A DNA stretch of 64,000 bases from Methylococcaceae bacterium (lineage in GTDB: Bacteria > Pseudomonadota > Gammaproteobacteria > Methylococcales > Methylomonadaceae): NCBI GenBank assembly GCA_030693065.1, contig JAUYBL010000021.1:1-64000 (forward strand), written 5' to 3'. Every line of letters begins with the position of its first letter. The first letter of the stretch is position 1. The translations under genes were made by a program, and so were the position numbers. Positions 10,551-19,353 of this stretch are shown here, piece by piece. The notes under the pieces were generated by a model that did no database searches, was not told where the DNA came from, and was given only the letters and a program-made list of their open reading frames with translations.

Positions 10551-10664
10551 TTGAAAGTAAGAGCGTCGGTAAAAAAAATTTGTAGGAAGTGCAAGATTGT
10601 TAAAAGAAATGGCATTGTTCGTGTTATATGCGACGATGGTAGGCATAAACAGCGTCAAGGCTAA
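10551..10664 (+). CDS. rpmJ: 50S ribosomal protein L36
   Basis: A 37-codon gene beginning [18 protein letters not shown] and ending GRHKQRQG, with a TTG start at 10551 and a GGAG Shine-Dalgarno sequence at 10539-10542. An in-frame GTG at 10542 overlaps that Shine-Dalgarno sequence and is disfavoured. Two Cys of a CxxC, a further Cys and a His are all present, so this is the zinc-binding (C-plus) form. Short length and TTG initiation make it easy to miss. It stands between secY and rpsM as in other Proteobacteria. Confidence 0.95.
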   Translation: MKVRASVKKICRKCKIVKRNGIVRVICDDGRHKQRQG

Positions 10665-10718
10665 TAATTAATATTACTTTCTCCGCTACTGCATTTAGTT
10701 AAATTAGAGGATTTATAG

Positions 10719-11075
10719 ATGGCACGAATTGCCGGGATAAACGTTTCAGATCATAAACATTCTGTAATAGCATTAACTGCTATTTATGGTATTGGTAGAA
10801 AAACAGCTGCAGATATATGTATCGAAGTTGGAATAAACCCATCCGTTAAGATTAAGGAGCTTTCAGAGGTTGAGTTAGAATCAATAAGGCTTTTGATATC
10901 TAAAATGACTGTTGAAGGTGATCTTAGACGTGAGGTTTCTATGAATATTAAGAGGCTTATGGATCTAGGTTGTTATAGAGGCATAAGGCATCGCCGTGGG
11001 CTACCACTGAGAGGTCAAAGAACAAGAACAAATGCGCGAACTCGAAAAGGACCGCGTAAACCAATTAGGAAATAA
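10719..11075 (+). CDS. rpsM: 30S ribosomal protein S13
   Basis: 118 residues. [13 protein letters not shown], the helix-hairpin-helix region [10 protein letters not shown], and the C-terminal [22 protein letters not shown] tail are diagnostic; the basic tail reaches tRNA in the P site. First gene of the alpha block (rpsM-rpsK-rpsD-rpoA-rplQ), 54 bp after rpmJ. Confidence 0.98.
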   Translation: MARIAGINVSDHKHSVIALTAIYGIGRKTAADICIEVGINPSVKIKELSEVELESIRLLISKMTVEGDLRREVSMNIKRLMDLGCYRGIRHRRGLPLRGQRTRTNARTRKGPRKPIRK

Positions 11076-11100
11076 GTTATATTTTATGAGATTCTAAGTA

Positions 11101-11487
11101 ATGGCAATACAAAATAGGTCAAGAAAACGTATTAAAAAAGAAGTGGCTGATGGTATAGTTCATGTCCATGCTTCATTTAATAACACAATAGTGACTATTA
11201 CTGATAGGAAGGGTAATACTTTATCATGGGCTACTTCTGGTGGGTCTGGATTTAGAGGGTCTAGAAAAAGCACTCCTTTTGCTGCTCAGGTAGCGGCTGA
11301 GAAGGCAGGATTAATAGCCCTTGAATACGGTATGAAAAACCTTGATGTTATGATTAAAGGACCCGGTCCAGGTAGAGAATCTGCAGTTAGGTCACTTAGT
11401 AATTTGGGATTAAAGATACATAATATTTTTGATGTGACTCCTATTCCACATAATGGCTGTCGCCCACCTAAAAAACGTCGTGTTTAA
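11101..11487 (+). CDS. rpsK: 30S ribosomal protein S11
   Basis: 128 residues. [20 protein letters not shown] and [14 protein letters not shown] are the S11 hallmarks; the protein lines the mRNA exit in the platform. Counting codons in this gene, 7 of 11 Arg are AGA/AGG and 5 of 10 Ile are ATA, an odd preference for a highly expressed gene and opposite to rpsU in this window (14 of 14 Arg are CGT/CGC). Confidence 0.98.
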   Translation: MAIQNRSRKRIKKEVADGIVHVHASFNNTIVTITDRKGNTLSWATSGGSGFRGSRKSTPFAAQVAAEKAGLIALEYGMKNLDVMIKGPGPGRESAVRSLSNLGLKIHNIFDVTPIPHNGCRPPKKRRV

Positions 11488-11518
11488 CATCGTAATACTT
11501 TATTAAGAGAATATTTAT

Positions 11519-12139
11519 ATGGCACGTTATACTGGTCCAACTTGTAAGTTAAGCCGCAGAGAAGGTACAGATCTTTTTTTGAAGAGTAGGGGTAAATCTC
11601 TTGAAGGAAAATGTAAGTTAGAACAAAAACCTGGTCAGCATGGTGCGAAAAGAGGTCGAAGTTCTGATTATGCTCTTCAATTAAGAGCTAAGCAAAGATT
11701 AAGAAGGATATATGGCATCCTTGAAAAGCAGTTTCGTAATTACTATAAAACTGCTGATATGAAGAAAGGTGCAACAGGTGAAAATCTATTGCTTATATTG
11801 GAATCTAGATTGGATAATGTTGTTTATAGAATGGGTTTCGCTTCTACTAGAGCAGAAGCTCGTCAGCTAGTATCTCACAAAGCTATTAAAGTCAACAATG
11901 TTATAATCAACTTGCCTTCTTACCAGCTTTCTGTTGGTGATACTCTATCAATTAGAGATAAATCCAAAAAACAGCAGAGAATTATCGATTCATTAGTTGT
12001 AGCTGAGCAATATGGTTTTCCATCATGGTTATCAGTTAACCCTAAAGAAATGTCTGGGCAATATTTAAATTATCCTGATAGAGCGGATTTGGGTTCAGAT
12101 ATTAACGAGCAATTAGTTGTTGAGCTTTACTCTAAATAA
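11519..12139 (+). CDS. rpsD: 30S ribosomal protein S4
   Basis: 206 residues, identical in length to E. coli S4. [34 protein letters not shown] and the S4 RNA-binding domain at [29 protein letters not shown] (residues 94-122) are clear. A 16S assembly initiator and, in E. coli, translational repressor of the alpha operon. It keeps the long proteobacterial form with the basic N-terminus. Confidence 0.98.
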   Translation: MARYTGPTCKLSRREGTDLFLKSRGKSLEGKCKLEQKPGQHGAKRGRSSDYALQLRAKQRLRRIYGILEKQFRNYYKTADMKKGATGENLLLILESRLDNVVYRMGFASTRAEARQLVSHKAIKVNNVIINLPSYQLSVGDTLSIRDKSKKQQRIIDSLVVAEQYGFPSWLSVNPKEMSGQYLNYPDRADLGSDINEQLVVELYSK

Positions 12140-12160
12140 TTTAGGTGTGTAGGTATATTA

Positions 12161-13174
12161 ATGTTGAATACTATTTCTAGTTTATTAAAACCCCGTTTAG
12201 TAGAGGTAGTAACTAAAAATCCTAACCATGCTAGGGTTGTTATAGAGCCTTTAGAGAGGGGATTTGGCCATTCTATAGGTAATGCTTTGCGCAGGGTGTT
12301 GCTTTCTGCTATTCCTGGTTGTGCTGTAACTGATGTTGAAATTGATGGAGTTCAGCATGAGTACACTACTATCGATGGGGTTCAAGAAGACGTTATTGAT
12401 ATTCTTTTGAATTTAAAAAGATTAGCTTTGATTGTTCACTCTAAAGATGAAGTGCAGCTAACTCTAAATAAATCTGGTCCAGGACCTGTCTTTGCTTCTG
12501 ATATTAGTTTGCCTCATGATGTTGAAATTGTTAATCCTACTTTAGTGATTGCTAATTTAACTCAGGCTGGCACATTAGGTATGAAGTTAACGGTTAGGCG
12601 TGGTAGGGGATACGAACCTGTTTCTCAGCGTAAATTTGTTAATGACTCAACCTTGTCTGTTGGTAATTTAAAGTTGGATGCTGCTTACAGTCCGATTTTA
12701 AAGGTTGCATATCACATTGAAACTACTCGTGTTGAACAGCGAACTGATTTAGATAAATTGATAATCGAGCTTGAGACAAATGGTACTGTTGATCCTGAGC
12801 AAACTATTAGATTGGCTGCAACTATATTACATGATCAATTGTCAGTTTTCGTTGATTTTGAGAGAGTTGCTCCTCAGGCTGTAGATGAGACTGATGTGAT
12901 TGAAGACAGATTTGATCCAGTTTTGTTGCGACCCGTTGATGATCTTGAGCTTACTGTTCGTTCAGCAAATTGTTTGAAAGCAGAAAATATTTTTTATATT
13001 GGTGATCTAATTCAAAGGACTGAAGTTGAGTTATTAAAAACACCTAATTTAGGAAAAAAATCGTTAACTGAAATTAAAGATATACTGGCACTTAAAGGTT
13101 TATCATTAGGAATGAAACTCGAAAAGTGGCCGCCGGATAATATGGTAGATCATTCTACTGTAATAAATAACTAA
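12161..13174 (+). CDS. rpoA: RNA polymerase alpha subunit
   Basis: 337 residues. The dimerisation domain (about 1-235) contains [24 protein letters not shown], and the C-terminal domain (about 250-325) contains the [11 protein letters not shown] and [13 protein letters not shown] segments that contact UP elements and activators such as CRP. A flexible acidic linker around [13 protein letters not shown] joins them. The subunit nucleates polymerase assembly. In alpha-operon position between rpsD and rplQ. Confidence 0.98.
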   Translation: MLNTISSLLKPRLVEVVTKNPNHARVVIEPLERGFGHSIGNALRRVLLSAIPGCAVTDVEIDGVQHEYTTIDGVQEDVIDILLNLKRLALIVHSKDEVQLTLNKSGPGPVFASDISLPHDVEIVNPTLVIANLTQAGTLGMKLTVRRGRGYEPVSQRKFVNDSTLSVGNLKLDAAYSPILKVAYHIETTRVEQRTDLDKLIIELETNGTVDPEQTIRLAATILHDQLSVFVDFERVAPQAVDETDVIEDRFDPVLLRPVDDLELTVRSANCLKAENIFYIGDLIQRTEVELLKTPNLGKKSLTEIKDILALKGLSLGMKLEKWPPDNMVDHSTVINN

Positions 13175-13190
13175 TAAAGGGTGCATTTGT

Positions 13191-13553
13191 ATGAGACATC
13201 GTAAATCTGGTAGAAAATTTAATATAAATAGTAGTCATCGTAAAGCTCTCTTTAGTAATATGGTTTCTTCTTTGATAACTCATGAACTTATAAAGACTAC
13301 ACTTCCTAAAGCAAAAGAACTTAGATCTTATGCTGAACCGTTGATAACTTTGTCTAAAGTTGATGATGTGTCTAAAAGGAGATTGGCTTTTTCTAAATTG
13401 CGTGATAGAAATGTCGTTTCAAAGTTATTCAATGAGTTAGGCCCTCGCTTTAAGGATAGATCTGGAGGATATTTACGAATTATGAAATGCGGATATCGTT
13501 CTGGTGACCAAGCACCTATGGCTTATGTTGAGTTTGTTGATAGAGCTGAATAA
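13191..13553 (+). CDS. rplQ: 50S ribosomal protein L17
   Basis: 120 residues. [11 protein letters not shown] and the C-terminal [24 protein letters not shown] are diagnostic of L17, which surrounds the tunnel exit. It ends the alpha operon. The decayed IS30 copy begins 13 bp after the stop, so any original terminator has probably been displaced or lost; none is visible. Confidence 0.97.
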   Translation: MRHRKSGRKFNINSSHRKALFSNMVSSLITHELIKTTLPKAKELRSYAEPLITLSKVDDVSKRRLAFSKLRDRNVVSKLFNELGPRFKDRSGGYLRIMKCGYRSGDQAPMAYVEFVDRAE

Positions 13554-13566
13554 AACTATACAATGT

Positions 13567-14092
13567 GAATTCAAGTAATTAGTGCATAACCTAACAAGTT
13601 ATTAGTATCAATGTCAGATAGTTCGCCTTTCTCCTTGTAAACTCTAGTGAAGACCTGATGCTTTATTTTTCCTGTTGATAAGTTTGTGCATTACCACTAT
13701 CTGCAGGGTTGACACGTCCAACAGGACTATGTTTTTGGTATAATTTTGGCGTAAAATCTCATTAGCGTTATCATGTTGTCAACTCCCTACGAATGTCACG
13801 GCTTGGAAAAAATTGGTTCCGCAACTTTTGCTTGGTACATTTGCTCATTTGTTGCATTCGTTACCATAGGTTAAATTTCTTGTTGTTATCGAAGATGACC
13901 ATGTGGACATGTTTTTTAAGATATGCAGCAATTTGATAATGCTGTCGGTCATGACTTCTTTGGTTTTGTACGCTACTAGTAAAGTAAGGTGCAGATTGGA
14001 TTTGCATTCGTCAACTGCCTATTGCAGCTTTATTTCTGTTGGCATTCATGGTGTCAGATTTCCAACCACTTTGGTGTATGCACTGGTTTCTT
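13567..14092. mobile_element. Decayed partial IS30-family element
   Basis: The 526 bp from the GAATTC at 13567 align by eye over their whole length with the left part of the better-preserved element starting at GAATTC 14093 (roughly its first 530 bp). They share the terminal GAATTCAAGTAAT/GTGCATA end and blocks corresponding to the C-terminal half of the transposase, but with many substitutions and stops in all frames. No open frame codes for transposase any longer. The right half of this older copy is not found beyond the younger element. It lies directly behind rplQ. Confidence 0.82.
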
Positions 14093-14118
14093 GAATTCAA
14101 GTAATAAGTGCATACCCC
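14093..14118 (+). repeat. IS30 element left terminal inverted repeat
   Basis: Begins GAATTC and holds TAAGTGCATA. It pairs imperfectly with the right terminal repeat at 15188-15213. The transposase stop codon TGA (14097-14099 on the minus strand) lies inside it. Confidence 0.8.
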
Positions 14119-15097
14119 ACCAATTTTTCAGCGTCCATGCCGGATAATTCGCTAAACACCTCGTAAGGCGTCTTGAAGCCCAAACACTTCCTTGGTCTGT
14201 TGTTGAGTTTGTGTACCGCTTCTAACACCTGCTGGGTGGTCACATCCAACAGCCCCATGGCTTTTGGGAAGTATTGGCGTAACAGCCCATTTGCGTTCTC
14301 ATTTTGCCCGCGTTCCCAGGAATGGTAAGGCTTGGCAAAATAGGTCGCGCATTTTATGGCATGAGCCACCTGATCGTGTTTGGCACTTGTGACCTTTAGG
14401 TTAAATTCTTTGCCGTTGTCGAAGGTGAGCGTGTGTACCCACTCTTTAAAGCCCGCCAGCTGGCGGTGACGGCGTCTGCACTCTTGTTCGCTACGGGGAA
14501 CGCCAGGCGCAGTTTGGATTTGCGTTCGTCCAGTGTCACCAATGCGCCTTGGTGTCCTTTGCCAATCATGGTGTCGGCCTCCCAATCACCTAGTCGGCTG
14601 CGCTGGTTTGCCGCCTCTGGGCGTTCGTCAATATCCACCCGGTTAGGAATGCCTTTAACGCTACCTGTGCGGCTGCCGTAACGCTTGCGGTAGGTCTTCG
14701 CGTGACGGCGTAAGTTTAGATAGAGCTTGCCACCGGCCTGTTTGTCTTTGAGGACATGCTGGTAGATGCTTTCATGGCAAACACTGACTTGGCCTGCCTG
14801 TGCCAGCCTGCCGCTAATCTGTTCCGGACTCCATTGCTGTTCAAGTAGCGCATCAATGGTGTTTATCAGTGCCGGTGTTAACTTGACGGCTTTGGCCTTA
14901 TCCGCATGGCGTTGCTGGGCCTTGCTATGGGCTTGTTGGTGCCGATAGCCACGCTGGCCGCGATTCAGCCTGAGTTTGCGACTAATGGTCGATTGGCTGC
15001 GCCCCAACGCGCAGGCGATTATCATGGTGGAATCCTTCAGCTTGTGCCGTGTTTCGATATAATGCCTTTCCTCAGGAGTGAGGTGTGTGTATGCCAT
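14097..15097 (-). pseudogene. IS30-family transposase, frameshifted
   Basis: The frame from ATG 15097 encodes an N-terminal helix-turn-helix (YTHLTPEERHYIE, ALGRSQSTISRKL) and the first catalytic Asp in GDWEADTMIGKG, then runs out of phase near 14450. The second frame continues FKEWVHTLTFDNGKEF (second Asp) and ENANGLLRQYFPK (catalytic Glu) to the stop at 14097. Total length is 1,001 bp, one base short of an intact 333-codon gene, so a single-base deletion around the GCCAGCTGG stretch explains it. A programmed frameshift is possible but not usual for IS30. Confidence 0.85.
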
Positions 15098-15187
15098 AAT
15101 GCGCTCCTGTTAGTGATGTTTCGGGATGCTTTTTACCACATCTGGCTCCTGACCCCATGGCGTAAAACCTATCCCGTCTCGTTAAAC

Positions 15188-15213
15188 GGGTTATGCACTT
15201 ATGATACGAATTC
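15188..15213 (-). repeat. IS30 element right terminal inverted repeat
   Basis: On the minus strand it reads GAATTC then ATAAGTGCATAACCC, matching the left repeat at most positions. It lies about 90 bp ahead of the transposase start at 15097, leaving room for the transposase promoter. Confidence 0.8.
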
Positions 15214-15221
15214 GCCCACAT

Positions 15222-15297
15222 TATCAAATTACCCTTGGTGTTGTTATTGCCAAAGAGAAGCTTGACGCCGCCAATTTGATTGAATCTATTTGGTAGG
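15222..15297 (+). pseudogene. Possible IS110-type transposase N-terminal scrap
   Basis: This short open stretch ends at TAG 15295-15297 and translates to a segment containing LGVVIAKEKLDAANL, which resembles the N-terminal DEDD start of IS110 transposases (usually GIDIAKxKLD, here with the first Asp replaced by Val). It has no start codon of its own and no continuation. The resemblance is short and could be chance; the location in an IS graveyard is the main support. Confidence 0.3.
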
Positions 15298-15352
15298 ATT
15301 AGCTAGTGATTAATAGTATTATTAACTTGTTTAGCGCACTGAGTCGTTGAAA

Positions 15353-16339
15353 TTAGGTGAAGCTTTCTTGTATTGCCTTAAGGTAAATCTTACTCCTGAG
15401 CGCGAAATGGTTGAGGTGGTGCTTGAGTTTAAGTTGCTCGAGCTTGAAAAAAGCATAGATAGATGCAATAAAATGGTTGCTTTGGGTTCTCACCGTGCGG
15501 GTTGGTGAGTGCGCCAAGCCGGTGTTGGATTTAATGGGTTTTTACCCATAGGGCATAAATGGAAGACCTCGTCGTTCCAGTGTTTTTGATAGAGTGTCGT
15601 GATGCGGTCGTTGGTTTGCTGGTGGTCACTTGACGCCAGCATGAGCACACCGTGAGTAACTTGTTTGTTTGTAAAGACTTGATTGCCAGCATCACGGGGA
15701 AACTTTAGCCCTTGATGTAAACCTGTAACATGGTGTTTTTTTGTAGCAGCATGTATCCACGCGCACAAAACAACCTTGGCGCTTGTCTTCCAGGTTGAGA
15801 GCCATGATGAAATCTTTTTCAAATCTACTTTGATGAAGGCCATGTTCTCTTTGGAAGAAAATCAACTATCAGTCAACACCGTGCGGTAACACAGTTGGTT
15901 GTGCTGCACACCCGCAGCATCTGGCGCAATTGCTCGTTTTTGGTGATGGCGCTTTGGCGATTGACCTGACGGGTTTGCACATCGCAACACAGCAGGTCTT
16001 TGCGCACAATCTCAAACGCCACCGGAATATTGACATCGTCCGCGACATAAAGGCCGTTGAGAATATTCACACCTTTGAAAGTGCGCTGTTGGCAGTGATC
16101 GAAGTGCCGGCAATGATGTCGTTTTCATCGGTGTAGGGTTTTTCCTCAATGGTGTCATCGTAGTTCAGCGCGCCTTCATCGGCTTCAATGCAGCGGACGG
16201 TAGGCTTCAACAGCGACCACAAGTCGCTCGAGGTGAAATCAGAGCCTGCTAAAAAGCGGGTGATTTGATGATGATTGATCGCATGATCCAGCAGTTGTGA
16301 CAAGCCAGTCACGGTGATCTGAGCAAAGCAATTTATCAA
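15353..16339 (-). pseudogene. Degraded IS4-like DDE transposase
   Basis: Pieces in successive frames on the minus strand form one transposase. An N-terminal part (16067-16339) has LSQLLDHAINHHQITRFL, a TSSDLW segment and DDTIEEKPYTDEN. Next come NILNGLYVADDVNIPVAFE (from 16070), then LTDS with an in-frame stop followed by FSSKENMAFIKVDLKK. The C-terminal part reads HSPTRTVRTQSNHFIASIYAFFKLEQ to a stop at 15353-15355. Several frameshifts and stops make it certainly dead. Family assignment to the IS4 group is from overall resemblance. Confidence 0.75.
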
Positions 16340-16561
16340 ATTATCGCTGTATAATTCTAACAGGGAGTTTTTATGACGGACACCTCACATGAATTCAGTG
16401 AACCGCGATTATTCTAGGCTTATATCAGCCGTAGTGCGTAACATCAGTTATTAAAAGATATTTATTTTGAATCCTTTATGCAGAAATATATACTTCAAAC
16501 TATCACTATGCATAATTAGGGTGCATTTCCTTTGGATTGTAATTTTAAATACAAATAGCAA

Positions 16562-17206
16562 ATGATTAGCGTATTACTCGTTGACGATCACGAACTCGTT
16601 AGAACAGGGATTGAGTTTCTGTTAAATAGCGCTGATGATATAGTGGTTGTAGGTGTGGCTAAATCAGGGGAAGAGGCAATCGAAGCAGTAAAAACAATTA
16701 CGATTGATGTGTTGGTGATGGATGTTAATATGCCGGGCATTGGTGGAACTGAAGCTTGTAGAAGGATTCTCCAGTTTAATCCAAATGTCAAAATAATTGC
16801 ATTATCTATACATAATGATGGTCCTATACCGCAATTTTTATTAAAGTTAGGTGTTCTTGGATTTATTTCTAAAGGATCGCCGGTTGAGGAAATGCTAAAG
16901 GCAATAAAAAAAGTAATTGCAGGGGAACGTTATTTATGCTCTGAAGTTGCCAGCAACTTAGCATTTAATTCTTTGCCAGGTGTTAATGATTCCCCATTTA
17001 GTAAGCTCTCACCTAGGGAATCTGAAATTGTTATGTTGATATTACAAGGTAGGGCTATAAAGGAAATGGCTGATTTACTTGGTTTGAGTGATAAGACTGT
17101 AAATACTTATAGATATCGTTTGTATGATAAATTACAAATCAAAAATGATGTCGAATTGACTCGGTTAGCAGTGAGGTTTGGGTTTATAGATATGTTGTTG
17201 ATTTGA
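16562..17206 (+). CDS. GacA/UvrY-type response regulator
   Basis: 214 residues, the length of GacA. The receiver domain (1-120) shows D8, D9, the phosphoacceptor D54 in VMDVNMPG and K104, and the LuxR-type helix-turn-helix lies at about 148-205 with LSPRESEIVMLILQG and LSDKTVNTYRYRLYDKL. The strong match to GacA in the DSPF-LSPRE junction and DVELTxLAVRFGF tail supports orthology with the BarA/GacS partner system that controls Rsm/Csr small RNAs in gammaproteobacteria. No sensor kinase or uvrC is adjacent. The stop is 25 bp from the convergent mtdB copy. AGA/AGG Arg codons dominate, as in the ribosomal block. Confidence 0.88.
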   Translation: MISVLLVDDHELVRTGIEFLLNSADDIVVVGVAKSGEEAIEAVKTITIDVLVMDVNMPGIGGTEACRRILQFNPNVKIIALSIHNDGPIPQFLLKLGVLGFISKGSPVEEMLKAIKKVIAGERYLCSEVASNLAFNSLPGVNDSPFSKLSPRESEIVMLILQGRAIKEMADLLGLSDKTVNTYRYRLYDKLQIKNDVELTRLAVRFGFIDMLLI

Positions 17207-17231
17207 GAGCCAGGGTGTTCGGTTGAACGAA

Positions 17232-18143
17232 TTAAAGATTTAGAATTTCTTGGGCTTTTGTAAATGCATCTCTAAAATCTAAATACAAAGGTTTATCCGT
17301 GGTGAGCATTTCTTTTATCAGGTGGTGTTGTAATTGATATTTAACATCGCCAATTGCTAATGCGCCTACAGCTACCGCATCCTTGGAATTGGAGGCAGAT
17401 TCTAAGGGAGCGCCGTTGTCACCTCGTTTTATTCCTTCAATACCCAGCGGTGGTACCGCATTAACATCTCCGACGACTTTTAGATTTATTGCTGCATTTA
17501 GAACGCTGGCATTTAAAACCTGAATACCTGCTTTTGCAGTACAAAAAATTATGTCGCAAGATTCGATTAGCTTAGCTTTCTCGATATCTGTTCTTGCACA
17601 ACAGCCTTTAATAGAGCTGGAAAATCGACGGTTATATTGATGGGCGACATCTTCCGCAGTCTCAATGGATAAGTGGTCTACTATAGTTGTTTCGGCGCCC
17701 GCCAATGATGAAATCACGCCTGTTGCAATTCCTACAGGGCCTGTTCCGCCGAAAATTAAGGCTCTACAGTCCTTTAGCTCTTTGTTGTGTTTTTCTTTAA
17801 GTTGTTTTGCAACGCAAGCCACCAGGGCTGCTGCTGTTGTAAAGGCTCCGCTAGGATCTGCAAAAACGGATATTTCAAAAGGCGGAACCATTGCTTTTTG
17901 GCTAGCACTTAACATGTCCATGGCTAGCGCGAAATCACGCCCCCCAACGAAAATAGCTGTGCGTTTAATGCCTGCTGGACTGCGTGAGAAAATTGCATCT
18001 TGCGTCAATCCATGTACGCTCTCCAATTTAACATTGTTATAAGGCATGAGCACATCAAAGCCCGCGTCCATTGCCATATTTATATCGAATGGACTGTTAT
18101 GAGGCATCGGGTCTAGCATGTGAAGAATGCTACGTTTTTCCAT
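17232..18143 (-). CDS. mtdB: Methylene-tetrahydromethanopterin dehydrogenase, Asp-type paralogue
   Basis: 303 residues, matching MtdB of methylotrophs from ILHML at the start through DINMAMDAGF, VPPFE, FADPSGAFTTAAA and DVNAVPPLGIEG to GALAIGDVKYQLQ. The enzyme oxidises methylene-H4MPT to methenyl-H4MPT in the cytoplasmic formaldehyde-oxidation pathway with NAD or NADP. The Rossmann motif GGTGPVG (132-138) is followed by D156-H157 at the end of the second strand, where the paralogue upstream has G156-R157. An Asp there usually favours NAD. Second gene of a two-gene operon, 39 bp behind its paralogue. Confidence 0.9.
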   Translation of the reverse strand: MEKRSILHMLDPMPHNSPFDINMAMDAGFDVLMPYNNVKLESVHGLTQDAIFSRSPAGIKRTAIFVGGRDFALAMDMLSASQKAMVPPFEISVFADPSGAFTTAAALVACVAKQLKEKHNKELKDCRALIFGGTGPVGIATGVISSLAGAETTIVDHLSIETAEDVAHQYNRRFSSSIKGCCARTDIEKAKLIESCDIIFCTAKAGIQVLNASVLNAAINLKVVGDVNAVPPLGIEGIKRGDNGAPLESASNSKDAVAVGALAIGDVKYQLQHHLIKEMLTTDKPLYLDFRDAFTKAQEILNL

Positions 18144-18182
18144 TAAGTTTATCCTGAATAATAAATGTTTTAGTGATATGGC

Positions 18183-19091
18183 TTAAACCTTTGAATTTAC
18201 ATATTCCCTTGCTACTTCAAAGGCGTGCTCAAAATGTAAGTAGACAGGTTTATCGCTTTCAATCATTTTTTTGAGAAGGCGATTTTGTGCTTGATATTTT
18301 ACATTGCCAATTGCTAATGCTCCGATTCCTACAGCGCCACTAACGGAGTTTTCGATTTTAGTTCCGTCATGAAACGCATCAACACCAGCAATGCCTGCCG
18401 GTGGTACAGCATTAACATCAGCGGCAACTTTTAATTGTTTTGCTGTAGTAATTAGCTCTGCACTTAATAACTCTATGCCAGCAGCCCCGGTTGCAAATAC
18501 AACATCGGTTGTTTTGATATATTCGTCTTTATCTGCATCAGCGCCAGCCAATATAGTAATCTTGCCATCACCAAATTCCTCGTTGCAAATATCTGCTACA
18601 TGCTGAGCTTTTTCCAGTTGTCTACCAATTATTCTTACGTTAGCACCAGCTTGGGCGGCGATTACTGCGGCAGCTTGTCCGACTGGTCCTGTTCCACCCA
18701 ATGCAAGAACGTTCTTGCCAGCAAGGGTTGTATTAAAGTTCTTAAGTAACTCGCGTTCGACAGCTGCTACCATTCCTGCTGCAGTTGTAAAAGCCCCGCT
18801 TGGGTCTGCAAACACCGATACTTCAAAAGGGGGGACCATTGCTCGTTTTGCCATTTTAAGCATATCCATTGCTTGTTTTGTATCTCGTCCGCCAATAAAT
18901 ATCCCGGTCCGTTTCAAGTTCTTTGAGCTGCGTGAAAAAATAGCATCTTGAACTAAGCCCTGAACTTCACTTGGTTCCACGTTTATATAAGGAACCGCAG
19001 AAACCCATCCAGCATCCATAGCCATATTTACATCAAAAGGACTAAGATTTTTAGCGGTTGTTAGCATGTGAAGGATAAATGGCTTTTCCAT
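18183..19091 (-). CDS. mtdB: Methylene-tetrahydromethanopterin dehydrogenase, Arg-type paralogue
   Basis: 302 residues, collinear with the downstream copy without gaps through residue 157. Conserved blocks are FDVNMAMDAGW, AMVPPFEVSVFADPSGAFTTAAG, DVNAVPPAGIAG and GIGALAIGNVKYQAQ. The Rossmann motif GGTGPVG (132-138) is followed by G156-R157 and a Lys four residues on, the arrangement seen in NADP-specific MtdA of Methylorubrum (GRKLDKAQ). By sequence outside this site it is still MtdB-like. First gene of the pair, with an AAGGAAC ribosome-binding site; together they suggest separate NADH- and NADPH-yielding isozymes (inference). Confidence 0.9.
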   Translation of the reverse strand: MEKPFILHMLTTAKNLSPFDVNMAMDAGWVSAVPYINVEPSEVQGLVQDAIFSRSSKNLKRTGIFIGGRDTKQAMDMLKMAKRAMVPPFEVSVFADPSGAFTTAAGMVAAVERELLKNFNTTLAGKNVLALGGTGPVGQAAAVIAAQAGANVRIIGRQLEKAQHVADICNEEFGDGKITILAGADADKDEYIKTTDVVFATGAAGIELLSAELITTAKQLKVAADVNAVPPAGIAGVDAFHDGTKIENSVSGAVGIGALAIGNVKYQAQNRLLKKMIESDKPVYLHFEHAFEVAREYVNSKV

Positions 19092-19353
19092 AGAGGTTCC
19101 TTAAAAAATGATTTTTTGAAGTATAAAGGGATATTGTATTTGGAATCTTATGTGTTTTTGACGCGAGAGCAGATGGTAATTTGTTTCAAAAGCTTGTCAT
19201 ATGTATTTATTTGATTTAACGGTTGATATCTACTTTTATTAATTATACAGGGGCTTTTGATTTTTGCGGTGCTATGATTTGTCAATTAATTGATCTTATT
19301 TGTTGGTCTTGTTAGTGATTATTAAACTATTTTAACAAAAACTTTAAATATTC

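Larger units (their letters stand above)
14093..15213. mobile_element. IS30-family insertion sequence with matching ends
   Basis: A 1,121-bp element bounded by imperfect inverted repeats of about 26 bp: the left end starts GAATTC and contains ATAAGTGCATACCCC, and the right end read on the other strand starts GAATTC and contains ATAAGTGCATAACCC. It carries one transposase on the minus strand. Size and transposase type fit IS30. It abuts an older copy of the same element in the same orientation. No clear target duplication can be assigned because the shared GAATTC may itself be target-derived. Confidence 0.85.

Noticed and set aside
13903-14094. 63-codon plus-strand open frame after rplQ
   Set aside because: It lies inside the decayed IS30 copy, antisense to the former transposase, and is a chance frame.
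14906-15265. 119-codon plus-strand frame across the right IS30 end
   Set aside because: Antisense to the transposase N-terminus and runs through the inverted repeat; no protein-like features.
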